This document shows positions 8,427-16,345 of a stretch of 34,027 nt of DNA, piece by piece. Position 1 is the first letter of the stretch, and each line of letters starts with the position of its first letter. The stretch is from Altibacter sp. (GTDB lineage Bacteria > Bacteroidota > Bacteroidia > Flavobacteriales > Flavobacteriaceae): contig NZTP01000011.1 of assembly GCA_002696485.1 (NCBI GenBank), positions 1 through 34,027 of the forward strand. Reading direction: 5' to 3'. The position numbers and the translations under genes are program-made. The notes under the pieces are model-generated. The model was not told the origin of the DNA. It searched no databases and was given only the letters and a program-made list of their open reading frames with translations.

Positions 8427-9302
8427 TTGAACACGAAAAAATACACATATCTGTTAGCGCATCCGCAAGATCTCAAAAAAGAGGATCTCAAGGAATTGGA
8501 AATCGTGATCCAACGCTATCCTTATTTTCAAAGCGCGCGTGCCCTTCAATTAAAAGGATTGAAGAACAACAACAGTTTTCTGTACAACGAAGCGCTTAAA
8601 GTTACGGCTGCCTATACTACCGATCGGGATATCCTGTTCGAGTATATTACCTCAGATAAATTCATCCAAAATGAGATCTCGCAAGCCATACAACAACATG
8701 ACGAACATGTGCTAAGCATGGATGTAGAAAGTGAGGATGTTTCCGAACAGATAAGTTTGGCGCTGAACCGTCAAATGAAGGAGGAACTAAAAAAGGCAGA
8801 AGCCATTTTGAACCCCAATCTGTTTCAGCGCAAGTTAGAATCCATACAAGAGATCGTTGAAACACCTTCGGAAACCGAGGAGATCGTTGAAGCAACAAAT
8901 GCTCCCTTGGAGTTTAAAAAGGAGGACACCCATTCGTTTTCCGAATGGTTAAAATTGACCAAAGCACAACCTATTGATCGTTCTTCGGAAGGAGATACGG
9001 CTAAAGAAACCGTATTGGAAAAAGAACGAAAGTTCGAGCTTATCGAGAAATTCATTCAGCAAAACCCAAAACTGAAACCTGCTTCCGAAGCTGTTTCGCG
9101 AAAAGATCTGGCAGAACCCTTTACACAAGCTGCAGATGCCCTAATGACCGAGACTTTGGCCAAGGTATACATGCAACAAAAGAACTATGTAAAGGCCATT
9201 CAGGCATATAAAATTTTAATTTTGAAATATCCCGAAAAAAGTGGTTTCTTTGCAGACCAAATTCGGGCAATAAAGAAATTGATTAATACTGAAGAACAAT
9301 GA
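8427..9302 (+). CDS. TPR-like cytosolic protein of unknown function
   Basis: The reading frame is open from 8352, but that ATG lies inside lptE. The conserved-looking protein begins at a TTG (8427) five bases after the lptE stop, giving 291 residues beginning NTKKYTYLLAHPQDLKKEDL after the start residue. No signal peptide. The N-terminal part is helical with paired aromatic residues (IVIQRYPYFQSARALQL), a TPR-like look; the middle is Glu-rich (residues about 130-190); the C-terminus contains a clear TPR-type helix pair (ETLAKVYMQQKNYVKAIQAY, then KILILKYPEKSGFF). The gene ends in an ATGA overlap with secG. I do not recognise a function; position between lptE and secG hints at an envelope-related role, which is inference only. 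An alternative is initiation by re-entry further upstream. Confidence 0.78.
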   Translation: MNTKKYTYLLAHPQDLKKEDLKELEIVIQRYPYFQSARALQLKGLKNNNSFLYNEALKVTAAYTTDRDILFEYITSDKFIQNEISQAIQQHDEHVLSMDVESEDVSEQISLALNRQMKEELKKAEAILNPNLFQRKLESIQEIVETPSETEEIVEATNAPLEFKKEDTHSFSEWLKLTKAQPIDRSSEGDTAKETVLEKERKFELIEKFIQQNPKLKPASEAVSRKDLAEPFTQAADALMTETLAKVYMQQKNYVKAIQAYKILILKYPEKSGFFADQIRAIKKLINTEEQ

Positions 9303-9634
9303 GTACGTTTACCATATTTTTGATCCTAATAATTTTCGTAGCCTTTTTACTGGTGGTAGTCATCATGGTACAGAATCCAAAAGGCGGTGGTCTATCCTCT
9401 TCTTTTGGAGGTGGTGGCACACAGCAATTGGGCGGTGTCAAGAAGACCACAGACTTCTTAGACAAGAGTACCTGGACCTTAGCCACCTTGTTATTGGCAC
9501 TAATCCTGTTATCGAACATCCCAATTATGAGCGATACAGCTCCTGCAACCGATGTGTTCGATGAAGGCGCTATTGAGAATACCATCCCGGTAGATCCTAA
9601 TGCCGGCAGTACGACAGAAGATCCAACTGAATAA
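9299..9634 (+). CDS. secG: Protein translocase subunit SecG
   Basis: 111 residues with two membrane helices (about 3-22 and 58-76). Between them lies the typical SecG segment VIMVQNPKGGGLSSSFGGGG, which is the cytosolic loop that contacts SecY. SecG supports SecYE during SecA-driven export. The C-terminal tail is acidic and Pro/Thr-rich. The start codon overlaps the previous stop as ATGA, so translation is coupled. Last gene of the miaB operon, followed by a strong terminator. Confidence 0.96.
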   Translation: MSTFTIFLILIIFVAFLLVVVIMVQNPKGGGLSSSFGGGGTQQLGGVKKTTDFLDKSTWTLATLLLALILLSNIPIMSDTAPATDVFDEGAIENTIPVDPNAGSTTEDPTE

Positions 9635-9653
9635 TCTATTGAACAAATTATCT

Positions 9654-9690
9654 AAATGCCTGCTTTTAATCGAGCAGGCATTTTTGTTTT
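9654..9690 (+). terminator. Rho-independent terminator after secG
   Basis: AAATGCCTGC (9654-9663) pairs perfectly with GCAGGCATTT (9674-9683) around a 10-base loop and runs into TTTTTGTTTT. It closes the miaB-secG operon. Confidence 0.9.
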
Positions 9691-9762
9691 AATTAATTTC
9701 TTATCTTTAACACTCTATTGTATAGAACTCCCCGGGATGGTTTTTTTTAAAAGCAATTTTAT

Positions 9763-10122
9763 ATGAAAAGTATTGCGTTGAGTTTTGTTCTCCTTCTTCT
9801 TTGTTCAGGTTGTTATACCTATAAGACACCCATTGAGATTTCCAACGCCGAAGCGAATGATAAATATGAGTTTGTCCTTAAAGAAACAGGGAAGAAACGA
9901 GCTCGTTATGTATCTATGGACGACACTCATGTGCTCTTGAAAAAGAACGGTCAAACCATGAGTGTACCTTTATCCGACATCATTGAAATCAAAAGCAGAA
10001 AATTCTCCTATTTCAATACCATTGTATCGATTCTTAGCATAAGTGTTGTCGCTATCATAACCATTGGTATATTCACATGGGATGGACCGGAAATCCCAAT
10101 CTCACCGGCATTCCCTAATTAA
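9763..10122 (+). CDS. Small lipoprotein with a C-terminal membrane segment, unknown function
   Basis: 119 residues. The signal peptide ends in LLCSGC, so Cys17 is the likely lipidated residue. The middle (KRARYVSMDDTHVLLKKNGQ, then MSVPLSDIIEIKSRK) looks like a small beta domain of the kind found in many Bacteroidota lipoproteins, where a short SH3-like fold reads a sequence of alternating strands. A hydrophobic stretch at about residues 82-105 could be a membrane helix near the C-terminus. It stands alone between the secG terminator and the groES control region. A TATCTTTA box at 9702-9709 could serve as its -7 element, but no well-spaced -33 is visible. No function assigned. Confidence 0.75.
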   Translation: MKSIALSFVLLLLCSGCYTYKTPIEISNAEANDKYEFVLKETGKKRARYVSMDDTHVLLKKNGQTMSVPLSDIIEIKSRKFSYFNTIVSILSISVVAIITIGIFTWDGPEIPISPAFPN

Positions 10123-10141
10123 GCAATTTTTGACCGACCTC

Positions 10142-10187
10142 TGACAAGCTGACATTTTGCTATCGCAAAGGTGTCAGTTTTTTGTCA
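10142..10187 (+). promoter_or_regulatory. Array of TGACA/TGTCA half-sites upstream of groES
   Basis: TGACA occurs at 10142-10146 and 10150-10154, and its inverse TGTCA at 10172-10176 and 10183-10187. Two direct copies facing two inverted copies within 46 bases, directly upstream of the sigma-54-like promoter, looks like a binding region for a dimeric regulator. Part of it also forms the terminator hairpin listed next, so both roles may be combined. Confidence 0.4.
10149..10183 (+). terminator. Terminator-like hairpin after the small lipoprotein gene
   Basis: CTGACATTTTGC (10149-10160) pairs with GCAAAGGTGTCAG (10165-10177), with a small bulge and a TATC loop, and is followed by six T (10178-10183). 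It fits a rho-independent terminator for the lipoprotein gene ending at 10122. Confidence 0.6.
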
Positions 10188-10203
10188 TGGCATAGTTTCT
10201 GCC
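10188..10203 (+). promoter_or_regulatory. Candidate sigma-54 promoter of groESL
   Basis: TGGCATAGTTTCTGCC has GG and GC separated by exactly 10 bases, the defining spacing of sigma-54 (-24/-12) promoters, and matches TGGCAYRN4TTGCW at all but two or three places. A start site about 12 bases after the GC would lie near 10213, giving a leader of about 42 bases to the groES ATG at 10256. I see no TAnnTTTG box in the same gap. An orphan sigma-54 activator is encoded 3.6 kb upstream. Confidence 0.5.
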
Positions 10204-10255
10204 TGTTAACAGCACAAACAATTAGAAGAATTAACAACTAAAAATTATACGAAAA

Positions 10256-10531
10256 ATGGCGTTAAAAATTCAACCACTTTCAGACAGAGTTTTGGTGCAA
10301 CCACAAGAAGCTGAAACCAAGACCGCGTCCGGTATTTACATTCCGGATTCTGCTAAAGAAAAACCACAACAAGGAAAAGTAGTAGCCGTAGGCAAGGGCA
10401 AGGAAGATCACAAGATGACTGTGAAGGTTGGTGATGTTGTCCTTTATGGCAAATACTCCGGCAGTGAGTTAAAATTTGACGGCAAGGACTATCTCATCAT
10501 GAGAGAGGATGATATTCTGGCAATTATCTAA
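10256..10531 (+). CDS. groES: Co-chaperonin GroES
   Basis: 91 residues, the usual GroES length. It forms the seven-subunit lid of the GroEL chamber. Visible landmarks are the N-terminal strand [12 protein letters not shown], the mobile loop that docks on GroEL ([20 protein letters not shown]), the roof-hairpin region [20 protein letters not shown] and the C-terminal [12 protein letters not shown]. It is followed by groEL after an unusually long 132-base gap containing a stem-loop. Confidence 0.98.
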   Translation: MALKIQPLSDRVLVQPQEAETKTASGIYIPDSAKEKPQQGKVVAVGKGKEDHKMTVKVGDVVLYGKYSGSELKFDGKDYLIMREDDILAII

Positions 10532-10543
10532 TGTCAGTCAACG

Positions 10544-10583
10544 TTAAGCGGTCTGCCTTCTATTGTAAAGACTGCTTAATTTT
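10544..10583 (+). other. Stem-loop between groES and groEL
   Basis: TTAAGCGGTCT (10544-10554) pairs with AGACTGCTTAA (10569-10579) over 11 positions with a single G-U pair, around a 14-base loop, and is followed by TTTT. It could act as a partial terminator, a processing site or an RNA-stabilising element that sets the GroES:GroEL ratio. No new promoter of the TAnnTTTG type is apparent between it and groEL. Confidence 0.6.
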
Positions 10584-10651
10584 CCATAAAAATCAATATT
10601 TCATAAAAAACATAGTTTAATTCGGCTGAAAGCTCAGGGCTTGAAGCATAA

Positions 10652-12292
<1,641 letters not shown>

Positions 12293-12330
12293 TCAATGCC
12301 TGATGGCTTGACATAGAACGATTATTTTTG

Positions 12331-12364
12331 AAAGACCTCTGTTTTATCACAGAGGTCTTTTTTT
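12331..12364 (+). terminator. Rho-independent terminator after groEL
   Basis: AAAGACCTCTG (12331-12341) pairs perfectly with CAGAGGTCTTT (12350-12360) around an 8-base loop and continues into a T-run of seven. Confidence 0.92.
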
Positions 12365-12430
12365 ATGTTAAAATAGGTTTACATAAGCGCCGTAGGAAAA
12401 CCAATAGCGTGCGTGTTATAGCCTGAAGGG

Positions 12431-12640
12431 TTAGTTTTTGTTTTTCCTGAAAATTCTAAAGAGGGAGAGCGCTACCAAGGTGATCACAAGGGGCCAAATT
12501 ACAAAAAGATCTACGCGCATGACATTGGCACCTTGATTGGGTTGGTAGGATAGCCACTGCTGCATATAATATTCCCATACCACAGCCGCAATAAGAACCA
12601 CTATGGTAATGATGTACAAAAATGTTACGGGTTTTATCAT
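12431..12640 (-). CDS. Small two-helix inner-membrane protein
   Basis: With the ATG at 12640 the product has 69 residues (MIKPVTFLYIITIVVLIAAV at the start); five further in-frame codons upstream are open but sit in a T-rich hairpin flank. Two hydrophobic segments (about residues 5-25 and 46-63) flank a polar loop with several Gln and Asn, and the tail is basic (FRIFRKNKN), a topology with both ends in the cytosol. I do not recognise a family or function. It lies convergent to groEL. Confidence 0.65.
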   Translation of the reverse strand: MIKPVTFLYIITIVVLIAAVVWEYYMQQWLSYQPNQGANVMRVDLFVIWPLVITLVALSLFRIFRKNKN

Positions 12641-12653
12641 CCTATAAAAATAC

Positions 12654-12677
12654 AAAAACCACCTTGTTTAAGGGTGG
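12654..12677 (-). terminator. Terminator-like hairpin just upstream of the two-helix protein gene
   Basis: CCACCTT (12659-12665) pairs with AGGGTGG (12671-12677), seven pairs including one G-U, with a 5-base loop; on the minus strand it is followed by TTTTT (12654-12658). The next start codon is only 14 bases further on, so it may also act as an attenuator of that gene. Confidence 0.55.
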
Positions 12678-12697
12678 CCACTAGGTATTTTCTGATT

Positions 12698-12719
12698 AAA
12701 AGGTTTATCGCAATAAACC
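12698..12719 (-). terminator. Terminator of the small basic protein gene
   Basis: On the minus strand GGTTTAT pairs with ATAAACC (12702-12708 with 12713-12719) around a 4-base loop and is followed by TTTT. It lies 10 bases after the stop of the small basic gene. Confidence 0.65.
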
Positions 12720-12728
12720 CCCTTCGAA

Positions 12729-12824
12729 TTACTTCTTCTTAGAAGCAGTCGGAGCCTTCTTAGCAGGAGCTTTCGCCGGTGCTTTCTTTGCAGAAGGCTT
12801 GCTGTTTGACTTAGGTGTTGCCAT
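12729..12824 (-). CDS. Histone-H1-like small basic protein (31 residues)
   Basis: Minus-strand ATG at 12824 to TAA at 12729 encodes 31 residues: MATPKSNSKPSAKKAPAK, then more Ala-Pro-Ala-Lys-Lys units, ending in Ser and three Lys. The composition is almost only Lys, Ala, Pro, Ser and Thr, with repeating AKKAP units, the pattern of eukaryotic H1 tails and of the short AK-rich DNA-binding proteins found in many Bacteroidota. It is likely to bind nucleic acid without sequence preference. The gene has its own terminator (12698-12719), and a TACATTTA box at 12851-12858 (minus strand) could be its -7 element. It is short enough to be missed by many gene finders, but composition and terminator support it. 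Confidence 0.7.
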   Translation of the reverse strand: MATPKSNSKPSAKKAPAKAPAKKAPTASKKK

Positions 12825-12927
12825 AATGAATATTGATTTAAATGACTAAGTAAATGTACATTGTTTTTTGATACGATGATTTTTTTGTTGGCTAAATTTT
12901 AACTAAAAAACACAACATTTTTTATGT

Positions 12928-12960
12928 AAAAAAAAGGAGCTGCATAACAACTCCTTTTTT
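12928..12960 (-). terminator. Terminator of the csp gene (bidirectional in form)
   Basis: A run of eight A leads into GGAG (12936-12939), which pairs with CTCC (12951-12954) followed by six T; the A and T runs extend the pairing. On the minus strand it lies about 60 bases after the stop of the Cys-rich gene at 13023. The form would work on either strand. Confidence 0.6.
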
Positions 12961-13022
12961 CATTGCTTCGAGATCGTTTCAGTAGCTTACTTTACGCTGC
13001 TACAAGCGTATCCTTAGTTAGT

Positions 13023-13346
13023 CTATGACAGGAAATCTTCACAAGCTTCAATACATTTCTTACACGCTTCTGCGCACTGCTTACAATGGTCGTGATCGTG
13101 CTGTCCGCATTCTTCGGCACATGCCTTACATACTTTAATACAATAGCGAACCAAATCATCTACCTCTTTGTAATCCATAGCCAAAAGTTGATTCAATGTG
13201 CTACAGACTTCGGCGCAAACACGGTCTGTACGAATACAGCTGACCATTTGTTTTACATTCGGTTCATCTAAACAGGCATCGGCACAATAATTACAGTGAT
13301 TGATGCAGTTTCCTAAGGCGTGAATTAATTTTTCGTGTCTCATCAT
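13023..13346 (-). CDS. Cys-rich four-helix-bundle copper storage protein (Csp/DUF326)
   Basis: 107 residues with 16 cysteines spaced as CxxC and CxxxC along four predicted helices (for example NCINHCNYCADAC, YCIKVCKACAEEC, HCKQCAEACKKCIEAC). This is the pattern of Csp proteins, in which thiols lining the core of a four-helix bundle hold many Cu+ ions. No signal peptide is present, so it is probably the cytosolic Csp3-like form. A His/Asp cluster (GQHDHDHC) before the last helix may gate copper entry. The start could be either of the first two Met codons. It is the last gene of the copper block; a 10-base inverted repeat lies 20 bases upstream of its start. Confidence 0.88.
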   Translation of the reverse strand: MMRHEKLIHALGNCINHCNYCADACLDEPNVKQMVSCIRTDRVCAEVCSTLNQLLAMDYKEVDDLVRYCIKVCKACAEECGQHDHDHCKQCAEACKKCIEACEDFLS

Positions 13347-13365
13347 TCATTATTTTAAGATTCAC

Positions 13366-13391
13366 ATGAAGATACGTATTGGTACCTTCAT
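13366..13391 (-). promoter_or_regulatory. Inverted repeat upstream of the csp gene
   Basis: ATGAAGATAC (13366-13375), a 6-base spacer, and GTACCTTCAT (13382-13391) form a 10-6-10 inverted repeat with one mismatch. The position, 20 bases before the start codon, fits an operator for a MerR-type or similar dimer, or a leader hairpin. No regulator gene is in the window. Confidence 0.45.
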
Positions 13392-13440
13392 ATCCTTTTA
13401 AAGGAATGATAAGATTTGCTTTAGAAATACTAAAATTTCC

Positions 13441-13467
13441 TTAAGATACCTTACTTATTAAGATACC
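13441..13467. repeat. Direct repeat TTAAGATACC, two copies
   Basis: TTAAGATACC occurs at 13441-13450 and 13458-13467, 17 bases apart, in the 143-base gap upstream of the csp gene. On the minus strand each copy reads GGTATCTTAA, which also resembles a weak -7 box. Confidence 0.5.
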
Positions 13468-13489
13468 GCTCTCACGATCATTTTGTCTT

Positions 13490-13858
13490 TTATCGATTAT
13501 CTTTCTTGCCGTGTGCGTCCTTGATCTCTTCGTCACGGTATTTACAACAATCGTGTACACTGTTGTATGCTTCCTCGGTTGCTTTGATCTCATGAGTATC
13601 ATGACCTACATTCGCTATGTTTTGCTGAATGGTAGCTAGATCGGTTTTACGCTCATCATAGATAAGACTTAATTGATGTGTTTCTACACTCCAAACTGCC
13701 GATTTCACGCCCTTTGTATTTAAGGACGCTCGCTCGATACGCTGTTTACACATGCCACAAATACCGTCGACCTCAATGGTAGCTCTTGCATTCTTGTCCT
13801 GTGCAAAAGCAGTGGTGGTCATTAACAGTACAGTTACTAATAAAAGTACTTTTTTCAT
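13490..13858 (-). CDS. Secreted heavy-metal-associated (HMA) domain protein
   Basis: The frame is open further upstream, but a clear signal peptide (KKVLLLVTVLLMTTTAFA) begins at the ATG at 13858, giving 122 residues with cleavage near Ala19-Gln20. The HMA-type beta-alpha-beta domain follows (residues 24-90): the metal loop is DGICGMCKQRIE with Cys34 and Cys37, a shortened CxxC version of the GMxCxxC motif. A second potential site, HDCC (residues 102-105), lies in a charged tail rich in Lys, Asp and His. It probably carries Cu+ (or another soft metal) in the periplasm. It is 43 bases downstream of the TonB receptor gene, a pairing that recurs in Bacteroidota. Confidence 0.85.
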   Translation of the reverse strand: MKKVLLLVTVLLMTTTAFAQDKNARATIEVDGICGMCKQRIERASLNTKGVKSAVWSVETHQLSLIYDERKTDLATIQQNIANVGHDTHEIKATEEAYNSVHDCCKYRDEEIKDAHGKKDNR

Positions 13859-13946
13859 TGTTCTGATTTTTAATATTCTGAAGACGGCGCACCCTTCGCA
13901 CATCTTCTGTTAGTTACCAATCGTTGCCGGGTGTTAGCAAAAATTT

Positions 13947-16217
13947 TTAATTCAATTTATAACGCAAGCCAGCATAATACATACTCCCAAAAATAGGGCC
14001 ATACACAAAAGTAGTATCAAAATTTGGTCCAAAGGGATCCTGACTTGCAATAATTGGATTTTCCTGAGTGACATCCAAGATATTCTCTCCTCCAAAATAG
14101 ATTTCAAAATTAGGAGTTAAGACATTTGTAATTTGTGCGTTGAGCGTACCAACCGTAGGAGAATACTCCGGTAATTGATACGGTAAGGGATTATCACTTG
14201 TTTTAGGGAATCGTTGTTCTCCCAGCCAATTATAGGTGGCATCGAACTTCCATTGAGAGCCGTTTGGCTGCACTTCGGTTTCGTAGGCCACATTTCCAAA
14301 TACACGATGCCGGGCTGTAAGCGGCTTTTCAAGCCTGCCCGAGATATAATCGGTTTGAATATCGTAATACTTGTAGGCGCTTCGCACATCCAATCGTTCT
14401 AATACATTGATATGAAATTCTACCTGAAAGCTGTTGGCGTAGCTCTCCCCCTTCAGATTATAAAAACGAATCTCTTTTCGGTTCTCCCAGTCTACCACCA
14501 CCTGATCCTGAAAATCGGTACGGTAGAAGTCTAATGTAATATCGGCTTTTCTTCCGAAGAGATCAAAACCTTGCAAATACGAAACCCCATAGTTCCATGC
14601 GATCTCAGGATCCAATCCGTAAATCTCCCCGCCGCTGTCCAAAATATTGATGGTACGTGCCGTAGCGAAAAGCGACTGATTTTCGGCAAAGATGTTCGCA
14701 CTTCGTTTTCCACGACCCACCGATGCCCGAAAAGCCGATTTCCCCCAAGGCGTGTACCGCACATGCAAGCGCGGTGTTACAAAGGTTCCTAATAAATTAT
14801 GATGATCTAAACGAATTCCTGCCGTAAGATTGAGACTGCCAAGATTGTCATAAGCATATTCAAAAAATCCTCCAACCGAATTTTCGGTCCGGCTGTAAAC
14901 CTCACTGTTCACGAACTCCTCATAATCGTCGTGGGTATAACTTACTCCCGTTTTAACCTTATGACGTGAATCACTAATAATAGAATTATACACAAAGTTA
15001 GAATAGATACTGCGATGCGAGATATCGTACGTATTCAATCCAAAATAAGAAGCTTGTTCGTGTTCACTGAAAGCAAACTGAAGCCCTGCCGTTTGATAGG
15101 GAATATTCGGGTTAACATAACCCAACTTTGCTGAAACATCGTACCGCCGGGTATCGATCTCACTGCGCCAAAGATCAGGTACGGCTTGGCGGGTTGTGCC
15201 ATGTCCTCCGCCACCGTCACCGGGGCTGTCGTGATCAGAATCCAACTGTCCGGCCTGCTTTGCATCGTCCAAATATCGAAAATTTAAAAAGCTCACAAAG
15301 CCTTTTTCGGCATTGGTATACTGCCATCGGTTCATCACATTGATTTGCTCTCCTGTTGGCATATCCAAGAAAGTATCGTTGTTCTCGTCGTGTTCCTTAT
15401 TTCGAACATTGCCATGCAAATAGAGCCCGGTACTCCATTTGTCGCTCACTTGTGTATTGAGGTGTGTGTTCAGTTCAAAACGGTCGTTAGTGGCTCCATA
15501 GAGATTGACAAACAATTTATCATCGGTTGAAGGTTTTCGCAACTCGGTGTTGATCTGTCCGGCAATACTTTCAAATCCGTTTGTCACACTTCCCGCACCT
15601 TTCGTGATCTGTATGCTCTCAACCCACGTCCCGGGAATGAAGCTCAAGCCATACGTTTGGGAGGCTCCGCGAATTGCAGGAATGTTCTCTGTAGTGATCA
15701 AGATATACGGACTCGTAAGGCCCAGCATTCTAATTTGGCGCGCTCCCGAAACGGCATCGGCAAAATTGACATCGATGGAGGGGTTGGTCTCAAAGCTTTC
15801 AGAGAGGTTACAACATGCTGCTTTTAAAAGCTCATCACTACTTACATTGGTAATATTTTCTGCTGAAATGTAAGACACCGAACTTGACTTTTTACGTGTA
15901 TTGACAGTCACCTCTTTCAGATTATTGGACGCACGTAGCACATGTCTAATATTTTCTGAATTATTGATTGTTAGGGTATCTGTATCGTATCCCACATAAC
16001 TTACCACCAATTGGGTATACTCGATCCTATAAGGAATACTGAAAGTTCCGTCTAAGTCGGTAATGCTTCCTATGGAAGTATCCAACCAGTATACGTTGGC
16101 GCCGGGGAGCCCTATGGTCTCATTATTCTCAGTTTGGGTTAGGATGGTTCCTTCCAACGATTCCTGAGAAAATATTATGGATGGAAGAATAAATATAAGG
16201 AGTTTTAAATAGTTCAT
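13947..16217 (-). CDS. TonB-dependent outer-membrane receptor, probably metal-related
   Basis: 756 residues. Signal peptide (about 1-17), then a carboxypeptidase-regulatory-like domain (about 20-95: GLPGANVYWLDTSIGSITDL, SYVGYDT), a plug domain (about 115-230, with QIRMLGLTSPYILITTENIP and TKGAGSVTNGFESIAGQIN), and a 22-strand barrel ending in YAGLRYKLN. The plug contains an adjacent Cys pair (AACCNLSE, Cys135-136), which is common in the TonB receptors that sit next to HMA proteins. A His/Asp/Gly-rich loop lies near residues 322-340. The receptor moves a substrate through the outer membrane with energy from TonB-ExbBD; the neighbours (CusCBA above, HMA and Csp below) suggest a copper or other metal complex as substrate, but the sequence does not prove it. 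No SusD partner is present. Confidence 0.88.
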   Translation of the reverse strand: MNYLKLLIFILPSIIFSQESLEGTILTQTENNETIGLPGANVYWLDTSIGSITDLDGTFSIPYRIEYTQLVVSYVGYDTDTLTINNSENIRHVLRASNNLKEVTVNTRKKSSSVSYISAENITNVSSDELLKAACCNLSESFETNPSIDVNFADAVSGARQIRMLGLTSPYILITTENIPAIRGASQTYGLSFIPGTWVESIQITKGAGSVTNGFESIAGQINTELRKPSTDDKLFVNLYGATNDRFELNTHLNTQVSDKWSTGLYLHGNVRNKEHDENNDTFLDMPTGEQINVMNRWQYTNAEKGFVSFLNFRYLDDAKQAGQLDSDHDSPGDGGGGHGTTRQAVPDLWRSEIDTRRYDVSAKLGYVNPNIPYQTAGLQFAFSEHEQASYFGLNTYDISHRSIYSNFVYNSIISDSRHKVKTGVSYTHDDYEEFVNSEVYSRTENSVGGFFEYAYDNLGSLNLTAGIRLDHHNLLGTFVTPRLHVRYTPWGKSAFRASVGRGKRSANIFAENQSLFATARTINILDSGGEIYGLDPEIAWNYGVSYLQGFDLFGRKADITLDFYRTDFQDQVVVDWENRKEIRFYNLKGESYANSFQVEFHINVLERLDVRSAYKYYDIQTDYISGRLEKPLTARHRVFGNVAYETEVQPNGSQWKFDATYNWLGEQRFPKTSDNPLPYQLPEYSPTVGTLNAQITNVLTPNFEIYFGGENILDVTQENPIIASQDPFGPNFDTTFVYGPIFGSMYYAGLRYKLN

Positions 16218-16345
16218 TCTAGGGTTGTAGGTTTAAAATATGATGTTTGCCAAAAAATTAAGAGCAATGGTATTATAAAATTCTTCGATAAGCAAATGTG
16301 AAAGGCAATACGAAGTATAGAAAAAGTTTTCATTCGACATATAGA

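Noticed and set aside
13859-13903. Upstream extension (MCEGCAVFRILKIRT) of the secreted HMA protein
   Set aside because: It would put 15 residues in front of a standard signal peptide; the ATG at 13858 is the natural start.
13868-13906. GAAGA...TCTTC hairpin upstream of the secreted HMA gene
   Set aside because: Only five outer pairs, with poor inner pairing; not convincing as an operator or riboswitch.
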